Origin: Clostridia bacterium
Lineage (GTDB): Bacteria > Bacillota > Clostridia > Oscillospirales > Acutalibacteraceae
Direction: 5' to 3'
DNA: 64,000 nucleotides
NCBI GenBank assembly: GCA_017465465.1
Contig: JAFTWE010000032.1
Span: forward strand, 1 to 64,000
Shown here: positions 56,382 through 64,000 of the stretch, piece by piece
How the letters are laid out: each line of letters begins with the position of its first letter
Numbering within the stretch: position 1 is the first letter of the stretch
The notes under the pieces: generated by a model
Told to the model about the DNA's origin: nothing
Seen by the model: the letters and a program-made list of their open reading frames with translations, nothing else
The model's database searches: none
Made by a program: the position numbers and the translations under genes

Positions 56382-57932
56382 ATGTTTGGAAGTGACGGTT
56401 TGCGAGGCAAAAATGCTATAATAAATTTTCTCGGTTCAACAGGAACACAAATTATCGGCGTTATATGCGGATTTATTGTTCCGAGAATTATAATCGGTAC
56501 CTACGGTTCTGAAATGAACGGTGTTATGCAGTCAATAGCTCAGTTTTTGAGCTACATAACCTTGCTTGAATCAGGTGTCGGCGGTGTTATCAGAGCGGCG
56601 CTTTATAAGCCGCTTGCTCAGAAGGATAACAACAAGGTCAGCGGTATCGTGATGGCTACCGAAGGCTTTTTCAGAAAAATCTGTCTGATTTTTGTAATAT
56701 ACTCAGTTGCTCTTGCCTGTATTTTTCCCTATATTGTTGAAGGCGGCGGAGGCTGGCTTTCAACCTTTGCAATGGTGCTGATTATTTCTCTTAGCACAAT
56801 CAGCCAATATTACTTCGGAATTACTTATAATGTTCTTCTTCAGGCAGACCAGAAGAGATATGTTTATGAAATGCTTGGCGCGGCAGCAGTTGCAGTTAAT
56901 GCACTTCTGGTGTTTGCGTGTGCAAGCTTGGGCGCTTCGGTTCATGTGATGAAATTGGTTTCATCTCTTGTTTTTGCAATAAGGCCGATGTTCCTCAATC
57001 TGTATGTCAAAAAGAAATATGACATTAACAGAAAAATTGCACCGGATAAAGGAGCATTAAGCCAGCGGTGGGACGGTATGGGCCACCACATAGCTTTTTT
57101 CCTGCATTCAAATACAGACATTTTTGTTCTGACAATGTGTGCGAAGATTACCAAGGCTTTTTCATTGGCTGAGGTTTCGGTTTATTCGGTTTATTATTCC
57201 GTAGTTTACGGAATTGAAAAAATTGTTAATATTCTTCATCTTTCGGTTGAAGCGGCTTTCGGTAATATGCTTGCTAAAGGTGAAAAGGAGCTGTTCAAGC
57301 AAAATTTCAGGGTGTATGAGCTTTTGTCTATGATGCTGAACACCTTTATATTTACGGCAACCGCCGTGTTGCTTGTGCCTTTTGTTTCGGTATATACCGG
57401 CGGAATTGATGATGCAGATTATATCCGTCCTTTATTCAGTTATATCATAGTTCTGGCAGAGGCACTGTATTGCCTGAGAAAGCCTTATAACAATGTTACC
57501 AATGCGGCAGGGCACTACCGTCAGACCAAAAAAGGCGCTTACCTTGAAGCGGCTATAAATGTGGCGCTTTCAATAATTCTTGTTGTTCCTTTCGGAATCA
57601 CAGGTGTTGCGGCGGCTACAGCACTGGCAATGGGCGTGAGAACTTTCGATTATGTCCGTTATTTATATAAGAATTTGCTTGAGGAGCGAATGACTTCGTT
57701 CTTTAAAATACTTCTTGTAAATGCCGCGGCTTTTGCAGTAACTTTTGGTTTGTCAAGGCTGATTTTGCCCGACATAATGGATTCTTATTTAATGTTTTTT
57801 GCTTATGCTGTTGTAATAGCTTTAATCAGCGGCGTAACGGTTATGGCATTCAATTTTATTTTCTTCCCCCGAAATCTTAAAAATATTGTTTCAACAGTTT
57901 TAAGGACAGTTAAAAATTTTTTAAAGAGATAA
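56382..57932 (+). CDS. Polysaccharide flippase (MATE/Wzx-like)
   Basis: This is a 516-residue membrane protein with 12-14 helices of the MOP superfamily (polysaccharide biosynthesis/Wzx type). It has the N-terminal pattern NFLGSTGTQIIGVICGFIVP, RIIIGTYGSEMNGVMQSI and, later, YNNVTNAAGHYRQTKKGAYLEAAIN. It should flip lipid-linked sugars across the membrane. The translation signal is weak and the leader is only about 25 nt long. No glycosyltransferases are nearby, so the substrate pathway lies elsewhere. The downstream CHAP-dockerin gene begins 10 nt later and probably shares the transcript. Confidence 0.85.
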   Translation: MFGSDGLRGKNAIINFLGSTGTQIIGVICGFIVPRIIIGTYGSEMNGVMQSIAQFLSYITLLESGVGGVIRAALYKPLAQKDNNKVSGIVMATEGFFRKICLIFVIYSVALACIFPYIVEGGGGWLSTFAMVLIISLSTISQYYFGITYNVLLQADQKRYVYEMLGAAAVAVNALLVFACASLGASVHVMKLVSSLVFAIRPMFLNLYVKKKYDINRKIAPDKGALSQRWDGMGHHIAFFLHSNTDIFVLTMCAKITKAFSLAEVSVYSVYYSVVYGIEKIVNILHLSVEAAFGNMLAKGEKELFKQNFRVYELLSMMLNTFIFTATAVLLVPFVSVYTGGIDDADYIRPLFSYIIVLAEALYCLRKPYNNVTNAAGHYRQTKKGAYLEAAINVALSIILVVPFGITGVAAATALAMGVRTFDYVRYLYKNLLEERMTSFFKILLVNAAAFAVTFGLSRLILPDIMDSYLMFFAYAVVIALISGVTVMAFNFIFFPRNLKNIVSTVLRTVKNFLKR

Positions 57933-57942
57933 AGGAGTTTTT

Positions 57943-58773
57943 ATGAATAAGATTATCAGAGCGTTAATTTCGGTGTTACTGATTATTTCTACCCTGGGTG
58001 TTGGCGTTTTTGCGGCTAACCCCACATACAGCGTTTCTTCCGCCTACAAAAACGGAGCATATTATCAGAAGCTTCTTGATGTTAAGCTCACAGGCAACCA
58101 GGCTCAGGATATTGCCAACATAGCTCTTTCTCAGGTTGGTTATCACGAGGGTAGCGGCAGCAGTGATTTAAGCGGCTCATCATCAAGCTCAGGCAATTAC
58201 ACCGAATACGGCAAATGGTTCGGTCAGCAGGGCAACTGGTGTGCAATTTTTGTAAGCTGGTGCGCTAATCAGGCAGGCATCCCCACATCCGTTCTCAAAA
58301 AGAACGCTGTTGCAAGCGGCAATTCCTGTCAGTACGGCGAGAAGAAATATAACTTCGGCTCAAGAACACCAAAAGTTGGCGATATTCTTTATATTCAGAA
58401 TGACTCCGATTCAGCCGTTGACCATGTAGGTCTTGTTTATAAGGTTGACGATACTTATATTTACTCTGTTGAAGGTAACTTCGGCAACAAGGTCGGCACA
58501 ATAAAGTATTACAGAGATTCAGGTAAGCAGACTTATTACAGCTCCACCAAAATCCTTTTCTACGGTGTGCCCGATTATGAAACAGGCATCACAAAAGGTG
58601 ATGTAAACTCTGATAAAAAAGTTAATTCAAACGACGCTCTTAACATTCTTGAATTTGCTGTAGGCAAAAGAGATTTCACCGAATCGCAGATAATTGCAGG
58701 TGATATGAATTCCGACGGCTCAGTGGATTCACAGGACGCTCTCGCAGTCCTTAAGGAAGCTACAGGTCAATAA
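57943..58773 (+). CDS. Secreted CHAP-domain hydrolase with dockerin
   Basis: This is a 276-residue exported protein. A signal peptide covers residues 1-24. The CHAP amidase/peptidase domain spans ~55-210, with catalytic Cys100 (GNWCAIFVSWC), His161 (VDHVGLV) and Glu177 or Asn179 (SVEGNF). A Ser/Gly-rich insert lies at 70-84. A dockerin with two calcium repeats follows at 217-275 (GDVNSDKKVNSNDAL and GDMNSDGSVDSQDAL). CHAP enzymes cut peptidoglycan peptides or cross-links. Here the dockerin would place the enzyme on a cohesin scaffold. It follows a flippase gene and precedes an FtsX-type ABC transporter. Confidence 0.88.
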   Translation: MNKIIRALISVLLIISTLGVGVFAANPTYSVSSAYKNGAYYQKLLDVKLTGNQAQDIANIALSQVGYHEGSGSSDLSGSSSSSGNYTEYGKWFGQQGNWCAIFVSWCANQAGIPTSVLKKNAVASGNSCQYGEKKYNFGSRTPKVGDILYIQNDSDSAVDHVGLVYKVDDTYIYSVEGNFGNKVGTIKYYRDSGKQTYYSSTKILFYGVPDYETGITKGDVNSDKKVNSNDALNILEFAVGKRDFTESQIIAGDMNSDGSVDSQDALAVLKEATGQ

Positions 58774-58777
58774 AATC

Positions 58778-58805
58778 AACGCTCTCCGCACGGAGGGCGT
58801 TTTCT
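58778..58805 (+). terminator. Terminator of the CHAP-dockerin gene
   Basis: A 10-bp stem ACGCTCTCCG/CGGAGGGCGT (one G-U) with a 2-nt loop, followed by TTTTCTTTT. Confidence 0.75.
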
Positions 58806-58901
58806 TTTATAACCATTTTGTAAATTTCCGTTTCTTACCGTTGCAAATTGGTGTAAATTGTTATATAATTACACTGATAACCTATATTGTGAGGGATATT
58901 T

Positions 58902-59603
58902 ATGGCTTTTGTTGAATTTCATAATGTAAATAAAAAATATAAGCTGGGCGAGCTTGACCTTGATGCTCTTTCAGATGTCAGCTTTGATATCGAAAAAGGT
59001 GAAATCTGCACAATCGTCGGCCCCAGCGGCGCAGGTAAAACCACCGTTCTTAATATTCTTGGAGGTATGGACACCTGCGATACAGGCAATGTTATTGTTG
59101 ATGACAGAGAAATTACCTCTCTGGGCAAGCGCAATATGACCCTTTACAGGCGCAGAGATGTGGGCTTTGTTTTTCAGTTTTATAACCTTGTGCAGAATCT
59201 TACAGCCTATGAAAACATCGAGCTTGTTGCCAAAATCAGCCAGAATCCTCTCGACAGCTACAAAATGCTTGAGCTTGTAGGACTTCAGGACAGAGCGGGT
59301 AACTTCCCGGCTCAGCTTTCAGGCGGTGAGCAGCAGAGAATTTCAATCGCCCGCGCTCTTGTTAAGCGCCCCAAGGTGCTCCTTTGCGACGAGCCTACAG
59401 GTGCTCTTGACTATGAAACAGGTATCCAGATATTAAAGCTTTTGCAGGATGCCAGCCGTGCTATCGGTATGACGGTAATCATCATCACCCATAACCAGGC
59501 AATTACCCCTATGGCAAACAGAGTTATTACTATGAGAAGCGGTAAAATTCACCGCATAGAGATTAACGAAACACCGGTTCCGGTTGAAAGGATTGAATGG
59601 TAA
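58902..59603 (+). CDS. ABC transporter ATPase (MacB/LolD-like)
   Basis: This is a 233-residue ATPase of the MacB/LolD/FtsE class. Walker A is GPSGAGKTT (residues 40-48), the Q-loop [17 protein letters not shown], the signature LSGGEQQR, Walker [13 protein letters not shown] and the H-loop ITHN. Such ATPases pair with FtsX-type permeases and mostly drive mechanical work on extracytoplasmic partners rather than import. It is followed at once by its permease gene, whose start lies 4 nt after this stop. A well-placed GTGAGGG site precedes the ATG. Confidence 0.93.
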   Translation: MAFVEFHNVNKKYKLGELDLDALSDVSFDIEKGEICTIVGPSGAGKTTVLNILGGMDTCDTGNVIVDDREITSLGKRNMTLYRRRDVGFVFQFYNLVQNLTAYENIELVAKISQNPLDSYKMLELVGLQDRAGNFPAQLSGGEQQRISIARALVKRPKVLLCDEPTGALDYETGIQILKLLQDASRAIGMTVIIITHNQAITPMANRVITMRSGKIHRIEINETPVPVERIEW

Positions 59604-59607
59604 CATT

Positions 59608-62600
59608 ATGAACAGGCCGATGCGAATGGATTTAATTCGCTCTATCAGAAAAAGCATAATGAGATTTATTTCCATTGTTGCCATTGTCGCCCTTGGAATA
59701 AGCTTTTTTGTCGGCATAAAATCAGCGTCACCCGATATGAGAAACACCGCTAACGAATATTTTGTCAGCGATAATGTTCTCGATTTATCGGTTATTTCTA
59801 CAATCGGTTTTACTGATGATGAGGTAGATAAAATTGCACAGGTTGAGGGTGTCAGGGCAGTTGACCCCATCAAGCTTGCAGATACGCTTGTTTTTGTTGA
59901 CGGCAAAGGAATTGTTAATGTTGAAAACGGCGCGGCTATGGCTTGCCGTGTTATGTCAATGGACTTTTCGAGAGCGTATGCTTTTTCACAGTCGGGCGAA
60001 GGGGACGACAGCTACATAAACCGCATTACCCTGGTTGAGGGCAGATACCCCAAAAATAAAAACGAATGTCTTATAGATAATGCTGTTGCAGGCTCATATT
60101 CTGAGCTTGAAATCGGCAATACCATTACCCTTGCAGGTGACGGTGTAACTCTTTCTGACACTCTTAATACTGACACATTTACAATCGTTGGTACTGTTTC
60201 AACTCCGATGTATATCTCTTTTGAAAGAGGCTCAACCAACATCGGCTCAGGCACCTTGGGTATGTATCTTTACATTGGTGAAGACTGCTTTGTATCAGAT
60301 TATTACGGTCAGGTTTATGCAACAGTTGATAACAAAGAGCAGTATGATGCTTTTTCTCAGGAATATAACGACTATGTGAGCAAAATAGGTAAGCGAATTG
60401 AAGCTATTGCCGATGAAAGCATCAGCGACCGTCTTGCTCAGGTTAAAGAAGAATATAAGCAAAAAATAGCTGAGGGTGAAGAGACTTACAAAAAAATGGA
60501 GGCCGAAACTAACGCTCAGCTTGAAGATGCTCTTGCTAAAATCAATGTAATTGAAGAATATATTGAAAGCGGTGACAGTAAAATTGCCTCCGCTCAGACT
60601 CAGCTTTCCAATAAAATTGCTTCTGCAGAGGGCGAACTTAAAGCATCTAAAGAAAAGTATGAAAGCTCCCTTGCAGATTACGAGGCAAACAAGGCTCTTG
60701 CTAATGATGCCGATAATGAAATTGACGGCTACAAAAAGGCAAAAGAAATTTATAACAATTATCTTGAGCGTCAGAAGACGGACAGAGCTGAAATTGACGC
60801 TCTTGCTGCTGCGTTGCCCGCTTTAAAATCTGAAGCAGACAAGGCTAAGGCTGAGCTTGACTCTGCCGAAAAGGTTTGTTCAAATCTCCAGAATCAGATA
60901 AATCAAAAAGAAAAGGACTTGGCTGAAAACAAAAAAATCCTTGAGGTGTTTAAGGAGGAGGAGGCTAACTGGAGCCCCGAAACCTCCTTTGAGCCCATTG
61001 AAACAATTCAGGGATATGTTGCAGAATTTACAAAGAAATGCAATGACCTTCAGGCAGAAATCAATTCACTTAAGGCTCAGCTTACTCAGGCAGAAACAAC
61101 CAAATCCAACGCAAAAGCAAAATATGATGCCAAGGCGGCAGAATACACCGCTCAGCAGGCAACGATTAAAAGCCGTGAAGAAACATATCAGAGCAATCAG
61201 GACGTTCTTAATTCCTACGCTGATGATATCGAAAAGCTCGAGCAGGGCGAGAAGGATTTGGACATTTTCAAAAATGCCCTCAATGATGCCGCCAAAGAGC
61301 TTGAAGCGGCTAAAATTAAAATCACAGAATCTCAGCTTAAGCTCTATTATGAAGAGAGCAAGGGCAATAAAGAAATCACCGCAGGTCAGGCCGATTTAAA
61401 GGCGGCAAAGGTTCGCCTTGAATCCGCAGAAGAGGCTTATTCAGATGCGGAGCATGAGGTCAGAGTAGGCCTTAAAAAAGCTCAGGGAGATATAGACAAA
61501 GCCAAAACAGCTCTTGAAGAGCTTAATAACTCCACCTGGACAGTTTCTTACCAAAGCGATTTGCCCGGCCATGAGAGCTACGGACAGAGCCTTGAAAATG
61601 TTACCGCTATGGCAAATGTTTTCCCGGTGTTCTTCTTCCTCATTGCGGCTATGATGTGCCTTGCCACAATGACACGAATGGTTGAAGAGGAGCGTATGCA
61701 GCTCGGTACTCTCAAAGCCTTGGGCTATAATGAAAACAGCATACTTTCAAAGTATTATTGGTATGCGGCAGTAGCTTGTGTTGCAGGCTCGGTTGTGGGT
61801 GTTGTGATTGGTGCAGTTGTGTTCCCCAAGGCAATCAACTCCGCTTATGCAATGATGTATTGCCTGCCCGATGTTAAAATTTATTTCCATTGGCAGTATA
61901 TTTTAATCGGAACATTGTTCTCTCTTGTTTCAACTCTTTCGGCAACCCTTATTGCTTGCCGCAGAGCGCTTAAAACTCAGGCCGCCGAGCTTATGAGACC
62001 TAAGTCACCAAAGCCCGGTAAGCGCGTTTTCCTTGAACGCTTCACAGGTCTTTGGAACTCAATGTCCTTCGGCTCAATAGTAACAGTCAGAAATATGTTC
62101 AGAAGCAAGAGAAGAATGGTTATGACCATTCTCGGTGTTGCGGGCTGTACAATGCTTATTCTCGCCGCATTCGGTATAAATAACTCTGTTGACACAATTA
62201 TTTCTGCTCAGTACGGTGAAGACGGAATTTCACACTATAACCTTATGGCTGTGCTTGATGATGAACAGCTTCCCGGTCAGAGTGAAACCGTAAAGGACCT
62301 TGAAAAGGATATCAGGGTTAATAACGCAATGCTCCTTGATACCAGAACAATGACCGCTTCTTCCTCTAAAGAAGATAATGACACTGAGATGTCAATTCAT
62401 CTTTATGTTCCCGAATCTAATGAAAAGCTTAAGGAGTGCATAACTCTCCGCTCACGAAAGGGTAATGAAACTTATGACCTCACTGATGACGGAGCGGTAA
62501 TTACCGAAAAGCTTGCAGAGGATACCGAAACCAAAGTCGGTGATATGCTCGTTCTCACCGCCGTTGACGGAAAAGAATACCAGGTTAAGGTTGCGGCAAT

Positions 62601-63225
62601 AGTTGAAAACTATGTCTACCACTATGTTTATATTTCCCCGTCATATTATCAGAATGTGTTCGGTGAAAATCCTGAGTTTATGTATGTTCTTGCAACTCTT
62701 AAGGATTACACCAATGCTAACGACGAGCAGAATATGGCTGACGACCTCCTTGCATATAACGAGGTTGCAGGCGTTGTTTCAACCGATGTTATGATAGACT
62801 CCTTCAATGCGATTGTTGACCGTCTTGATGTTGTGGTTGTTATCTTCATAATTGCCGCAGGACTTCTTGCATTTGTAATTCTCTATAACCTTACCAACAT
62901 CAGCGTTCAGGAGCGACTTCGTGAAATTGCCACAATCAAGGTTGTAGGCTTTACCGATGCCGAGGTAACCGCTTATGTTTACAGAGAAAATATTTTCCTA
63001 ACTATTGCGGGTATTCTCGTAGGTCTTCTGGGCGGTGTCGGGCTTCACAGAATTGTAATTGACATTGCCGAGGTTAATGTAGTTATGTTCGGCAGAGATA
63101 TTTATTGGTGGAGCTTCCTGCTTGCAGTGTTGCTCACGGCAGTTTTTGCCGCCCTTGTAAGCTTGCTTGTTCATAAGCGATTACAGAGGTTTGATGTCAT
63201 CGCCGCACTTAAATCAGTTGAATAA
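59608..63225 (+). CDS. FtsX-type ABC permease with long coiled-coil ectodomain
   Basis: This is a 1205-residue membrane protein. One helix near the N-terminus (residues ~18-42, RFISIVAIVALGISFFVGIK) is followed by a MacB-like beta domain to ~260. A coiled coil of about 370 residues follows (~270-640), rich in Ala, Glu and Lys with the repeated pattern KAKAELDSAEK and DLQAEINSLKAQL. Then come three FtsX helices (~665-800), one helix at ~830-855, a second extracellular domain (~860-1070) and three closing helices. The layout suggests transmission of ATPase motion to an outside partner. ATG 59608 is chosen although its RBS is weak. Some Gram-positive FtsX relatives use coiled coils to activate peptidoglycan hydrolases; that role here is inferred. 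Confidence 0.88.
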   Translation: MNRPMRMDLIRSIRKSIMRFISIVAIVALGISFFVGIKSASPDMRNTANEYFVSDNVLDLSVISTIGFTDDEVDKIAQVEGVRAVDPIKLADTLVFVDGKGIVNVENGAAMACRVMSMDFSRAYAFSQSGEGDDSYINRITLVEGRYPKNKNECLIDNAVAGSYSELEIGNTITLAGDGVTLSDTLNTDTFTIVGTVSTPMYISFERGSTNIGSGTLGMYLYIGEDCFVSDYYGQVYATVDNKEQYDAFSQEYNDYVSKIGKRIEAIADESISDRLAQVKEEYKQKIAEGEETYKKMEAETNAQLEDALAKINVIEEYIESGDSKIASAQTQLSNKIASAEGELKASKEKYESSLADYEANKALANDADNEIDGYKKAKEIYNNYLERQKTDRAEIDALAAALPALKSEADKAKAELDSAEKVCSNLQNQINQKEKDLAENKKILEVFKEEEANWSPETSFEPIETIQGYVAEFTKKCNDLQAEINSLKAQLTQAETTKSNAKAKYDAKAAEYTAQQATIKSREETYQSNQDVLNSYADDIEKLEQGEKDLDIFKNALNDAAKELEAAKIKITESQLKLYYEESKGNKEITAGQADLKAAKVRLESAEEAYSDAEHEVRVGLKKAQGDIDKAKTALEELNNSTWTVSYQSDLPGHESYGQSLENVTAMANVFPVFFFLIAAMMCLATMTRMVEEERMQLGTLKALGYNENSILSKYYWYAAVACVAGSVVGVVIGAVVFPKAINSAYAMMYCLPDVKIYFHWQYILIGTLFSLVSTLSATLIACRRALKTQAAELMRPKSPKPGKRVFLERFTGLWNSMSFGSIVTVRNMFRSKRRMVMTILGVAGCTMLILAAFGINNSVDTIISAQYGEDGISHYNLMAVLDDEQLPGQSETVKDLEKDIRVNNAMLLDTRTMTASSSKEDNDTEMSIHLYVPESNEKLKECITLRSRKGNETYDLTDDGAVITEKLAEDTETKVGDMLVLTAVDGKEYQVKVAAIVENYVYHYVYISPSYYQNVFGENPEFMYVLATLKDYTNANDEQNMADDLLAYNEVAGVVSTDVMIDSFNAIVDRLDVVVVIFIIAAGLLAFVILYNLTNISVQERLREIATIKVVGFTDAEVTAYVYRENIFLTIAGILVGLLGGVGLHRIVIDIAEVNVVMFGRDIYWWSFLLAVLLTAVFAALVSLLVHKRLQRFDVIAALKSVE

Positions 63226-63229
63226 ATCT

Positions 63230-63260
63230 AAGAACAGCATCTTCGGGTGCTGTTCTTTTT
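63230..63260 (+). terminator. Terminator of the ABC transporter operon
   Basis: An 11-bp stem AGAACAGCATC/GGTGCTGTTCT (one G-U) closed by a TTCG tetraloop and followed by a T-run. Confidence 0.88.
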
Positions 63261-63293
63261 GCTACCGTCAAAAGCGTGCCATAAGTTTTGCAG

Positions 63294-63372
63294 GGTCAAT
63301 TCAGAATTGACCGCATTAGGCTCCCCTTGTGTAAAGGGAGCTGTCACGAAGTGACTGAGGGATTGTAAAAAA
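63294..63372. repeat. Palindrome and family B repeat
   Basis: GGTCAATTC-A-GAATTGACC (63294-63312) is followed by a family B element (63320-63372): GGCTCCCCTTGTGTAAAGGGAGC, then GTCACGAAGTGAC, then TGAGGGATTG. The gap from 63261 to the next gene otherwise holds only an AT-rich promoter-like leader. Confidence 0.75.
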
Positions 63373-63513
63373 TCCAATCAAAATCAATCAACTTAAATGT
63401 AAAGTTGAAATTTAACATTTTTCTCTATATGAACCAAAAAATTTCTATAAATAGTGGACAAAACTTTTTTTCTTTGGTATAATGTATCAGTAAATTTGTA
63501 AAAGGAGTTGCAA

Positions 63514-64000
63514 ATGATGAAAAAAATTAAAAAGATTTTATCTGTTATCCTTTGCGTTGCTGTTGTTCTTGGCTCAATGTCAGGTGTTACAGTTTTTGCA
63601 GCAAGCAGTGTGGGTGACGCAGCCGCAAGCATCGGTGCCAATATTCTTGACAACGTGCTTCTTGCTTTGTGCCATACCCTTGATAAGACTCTTGAGTTTG
63701 CTCTTAACACAGCTCTCGGTCTTGTTGACCTTTCAGACACAGGTGCTCAGGATATTTCAGAGTATGAAAATCCTATGTTTGAAAAGTATAACGGTCACGA
63801 TGAATTTGCTGACGAAGCTGCTGATAACGCTGTTTTCAGCCTTGGTTATGACAAGCGTGACATCATCCCCGATGATTTCTATGAAGGCGCTTACTACAAA
63901 TACGGCGCAGCAGACATCGGTGCTTTGATTGAAAACGGCACAACTGTTAATCAGCTTCCCTCAGACCTTGCTGAATATTATGCTGACCGTTATGCTGAAG
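63514..64000 (+). CDS. Secreted protein, 5' part only
   Basis: The frame starts at ATG 63514 (second Met at 63517) after AAAGGAG and runs off the right edge with about 160 codons visible. A signal peptide is clear (basic start MMKKIKKI, hydrophobic core, cleavage near VFAAS, ~residue 30). The mature part begins with an amphipathic helix (AAASIGANILDNVLLALCHTL) and continues through FEKYNGHDEFADEAADNAV. I do not recognise a family from this part. It may be another of the secreted hydrolases found in this window. Confidence 0.7.
   Translation, partial: MMKKIKKILSVILCVAVVLGSMSGVTVFAASSVGDAAASIGANILDNVLLALCHTLDKTLEFALNTALGLVDLSDTGAQDISEYENPMFEKYNGHDEFADEAADNAVFSLGYDKRDIIPDDFYEGAYYKYGAADIGALIENGTTVNQLPSDLAEYYADRYAE

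Overview
The window is low-GC, mostly coding, and looks like a chromosome segment of an anaerobic gut-type member of the Clostridia. The signs are three dockerin-bearing proteins, cohesin-like domains, rubrerythrin, a ferredoxin:thioredoxin reductase-like protein, a GPH sugar symporter next to a GH2 enzyme, a Gram-positive style trmK/nif3 cluster, and strong AGGAGG ribosome binding sites. An Oscillospiraceae/Ruminococcus-like host is my inference; there is no rRNA or other phylogenetic marker here that settles it.

Layout. 1-360: 3' end of a secreted dockerin protein. 480-4500: a decayed mobile or accessory zone with a frameshifted small gene, a type I restriction hsdR remnant, a DUF4160/DUF2442 toxin-antitoxin-like pair and a MobV relaxase with a possible oriT. 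4547-13420: a vitamin B12 acquisition operon. It has a consensus promoter, a cobalamin riboswitch and an intrinsic terminator. These are followed by a small HNH-repeat protein, a secreted transcobalamin-like protein with cohesin-like and dockerin modules, a membrane-anchored cohesin, a DUF4430 lipoprotein, EcfT, and a fused EcfA-EcfA'-S protein. 13577-14419: a broken serine recombinase. 14486-16599: tandem secreted esterases. 16691-17822: a redox operon (ftrB-like, trxA, rbr). 17970-21400: GDPD, a PD-(D/E)XK-type protein, an unknown membrane protein and a repeat-rich gap. 21416-30398: gdhA, a secreted TIM-barrel glycosidase, an XRE membrane regulator, a secreted lipase-like hydrolase and trkA-trkH. 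30423-35680: AraC regulator, GPH symporter and GH2. 35853-39168: a GH3-fold adenylating enzyme followed by a secreted hydrolase with Cys in the nucleophile position. 39173-39476: a MITE. 39479-43218: a two-component system, a CmpB-like membrane protein and azlCD. 43346-44712: GH27 and a zinc-ribbon protein. 44741-51294: ileS, DUF1858, trmK, nif3 and rqcH. 51397-56256: GH127, TPR protein, DUF559 protein, ispE and DUF554. 56382-63225: a flippase, a CHAP-dockerin hydrolase and an ABC transporter whose permease carries a long coiled coil. 63514-end: start of another secreted protein.

Most interesting is the B12 locus. It combines a cobalamin riboswitch, a transcobalamin/intrinsic-factor-like secreted protein, cellulosome-style cohesin/dockerin parts and a three-domain ECF fusion. 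The reading is that an extracellular B12 binder is docked to the cell surface by cohesin-dockerin pairing and passes the vitamin to a DUF4430 lipoprotein and the ECF importer. Relics of a relaxase and a recombinase flank the locus, so it may have arrived on a mobilizable element.

Other notable points: a Ser-to-Cys change in a secreted hydrolase, aromatic amphipathic C-terminal tails shared by otherwise unrelated secreted proteins, an isoleucyl-tRNA synthetase with unusual signature motifs, and palindromic repeats that supply stop codons to neighbouring genes.
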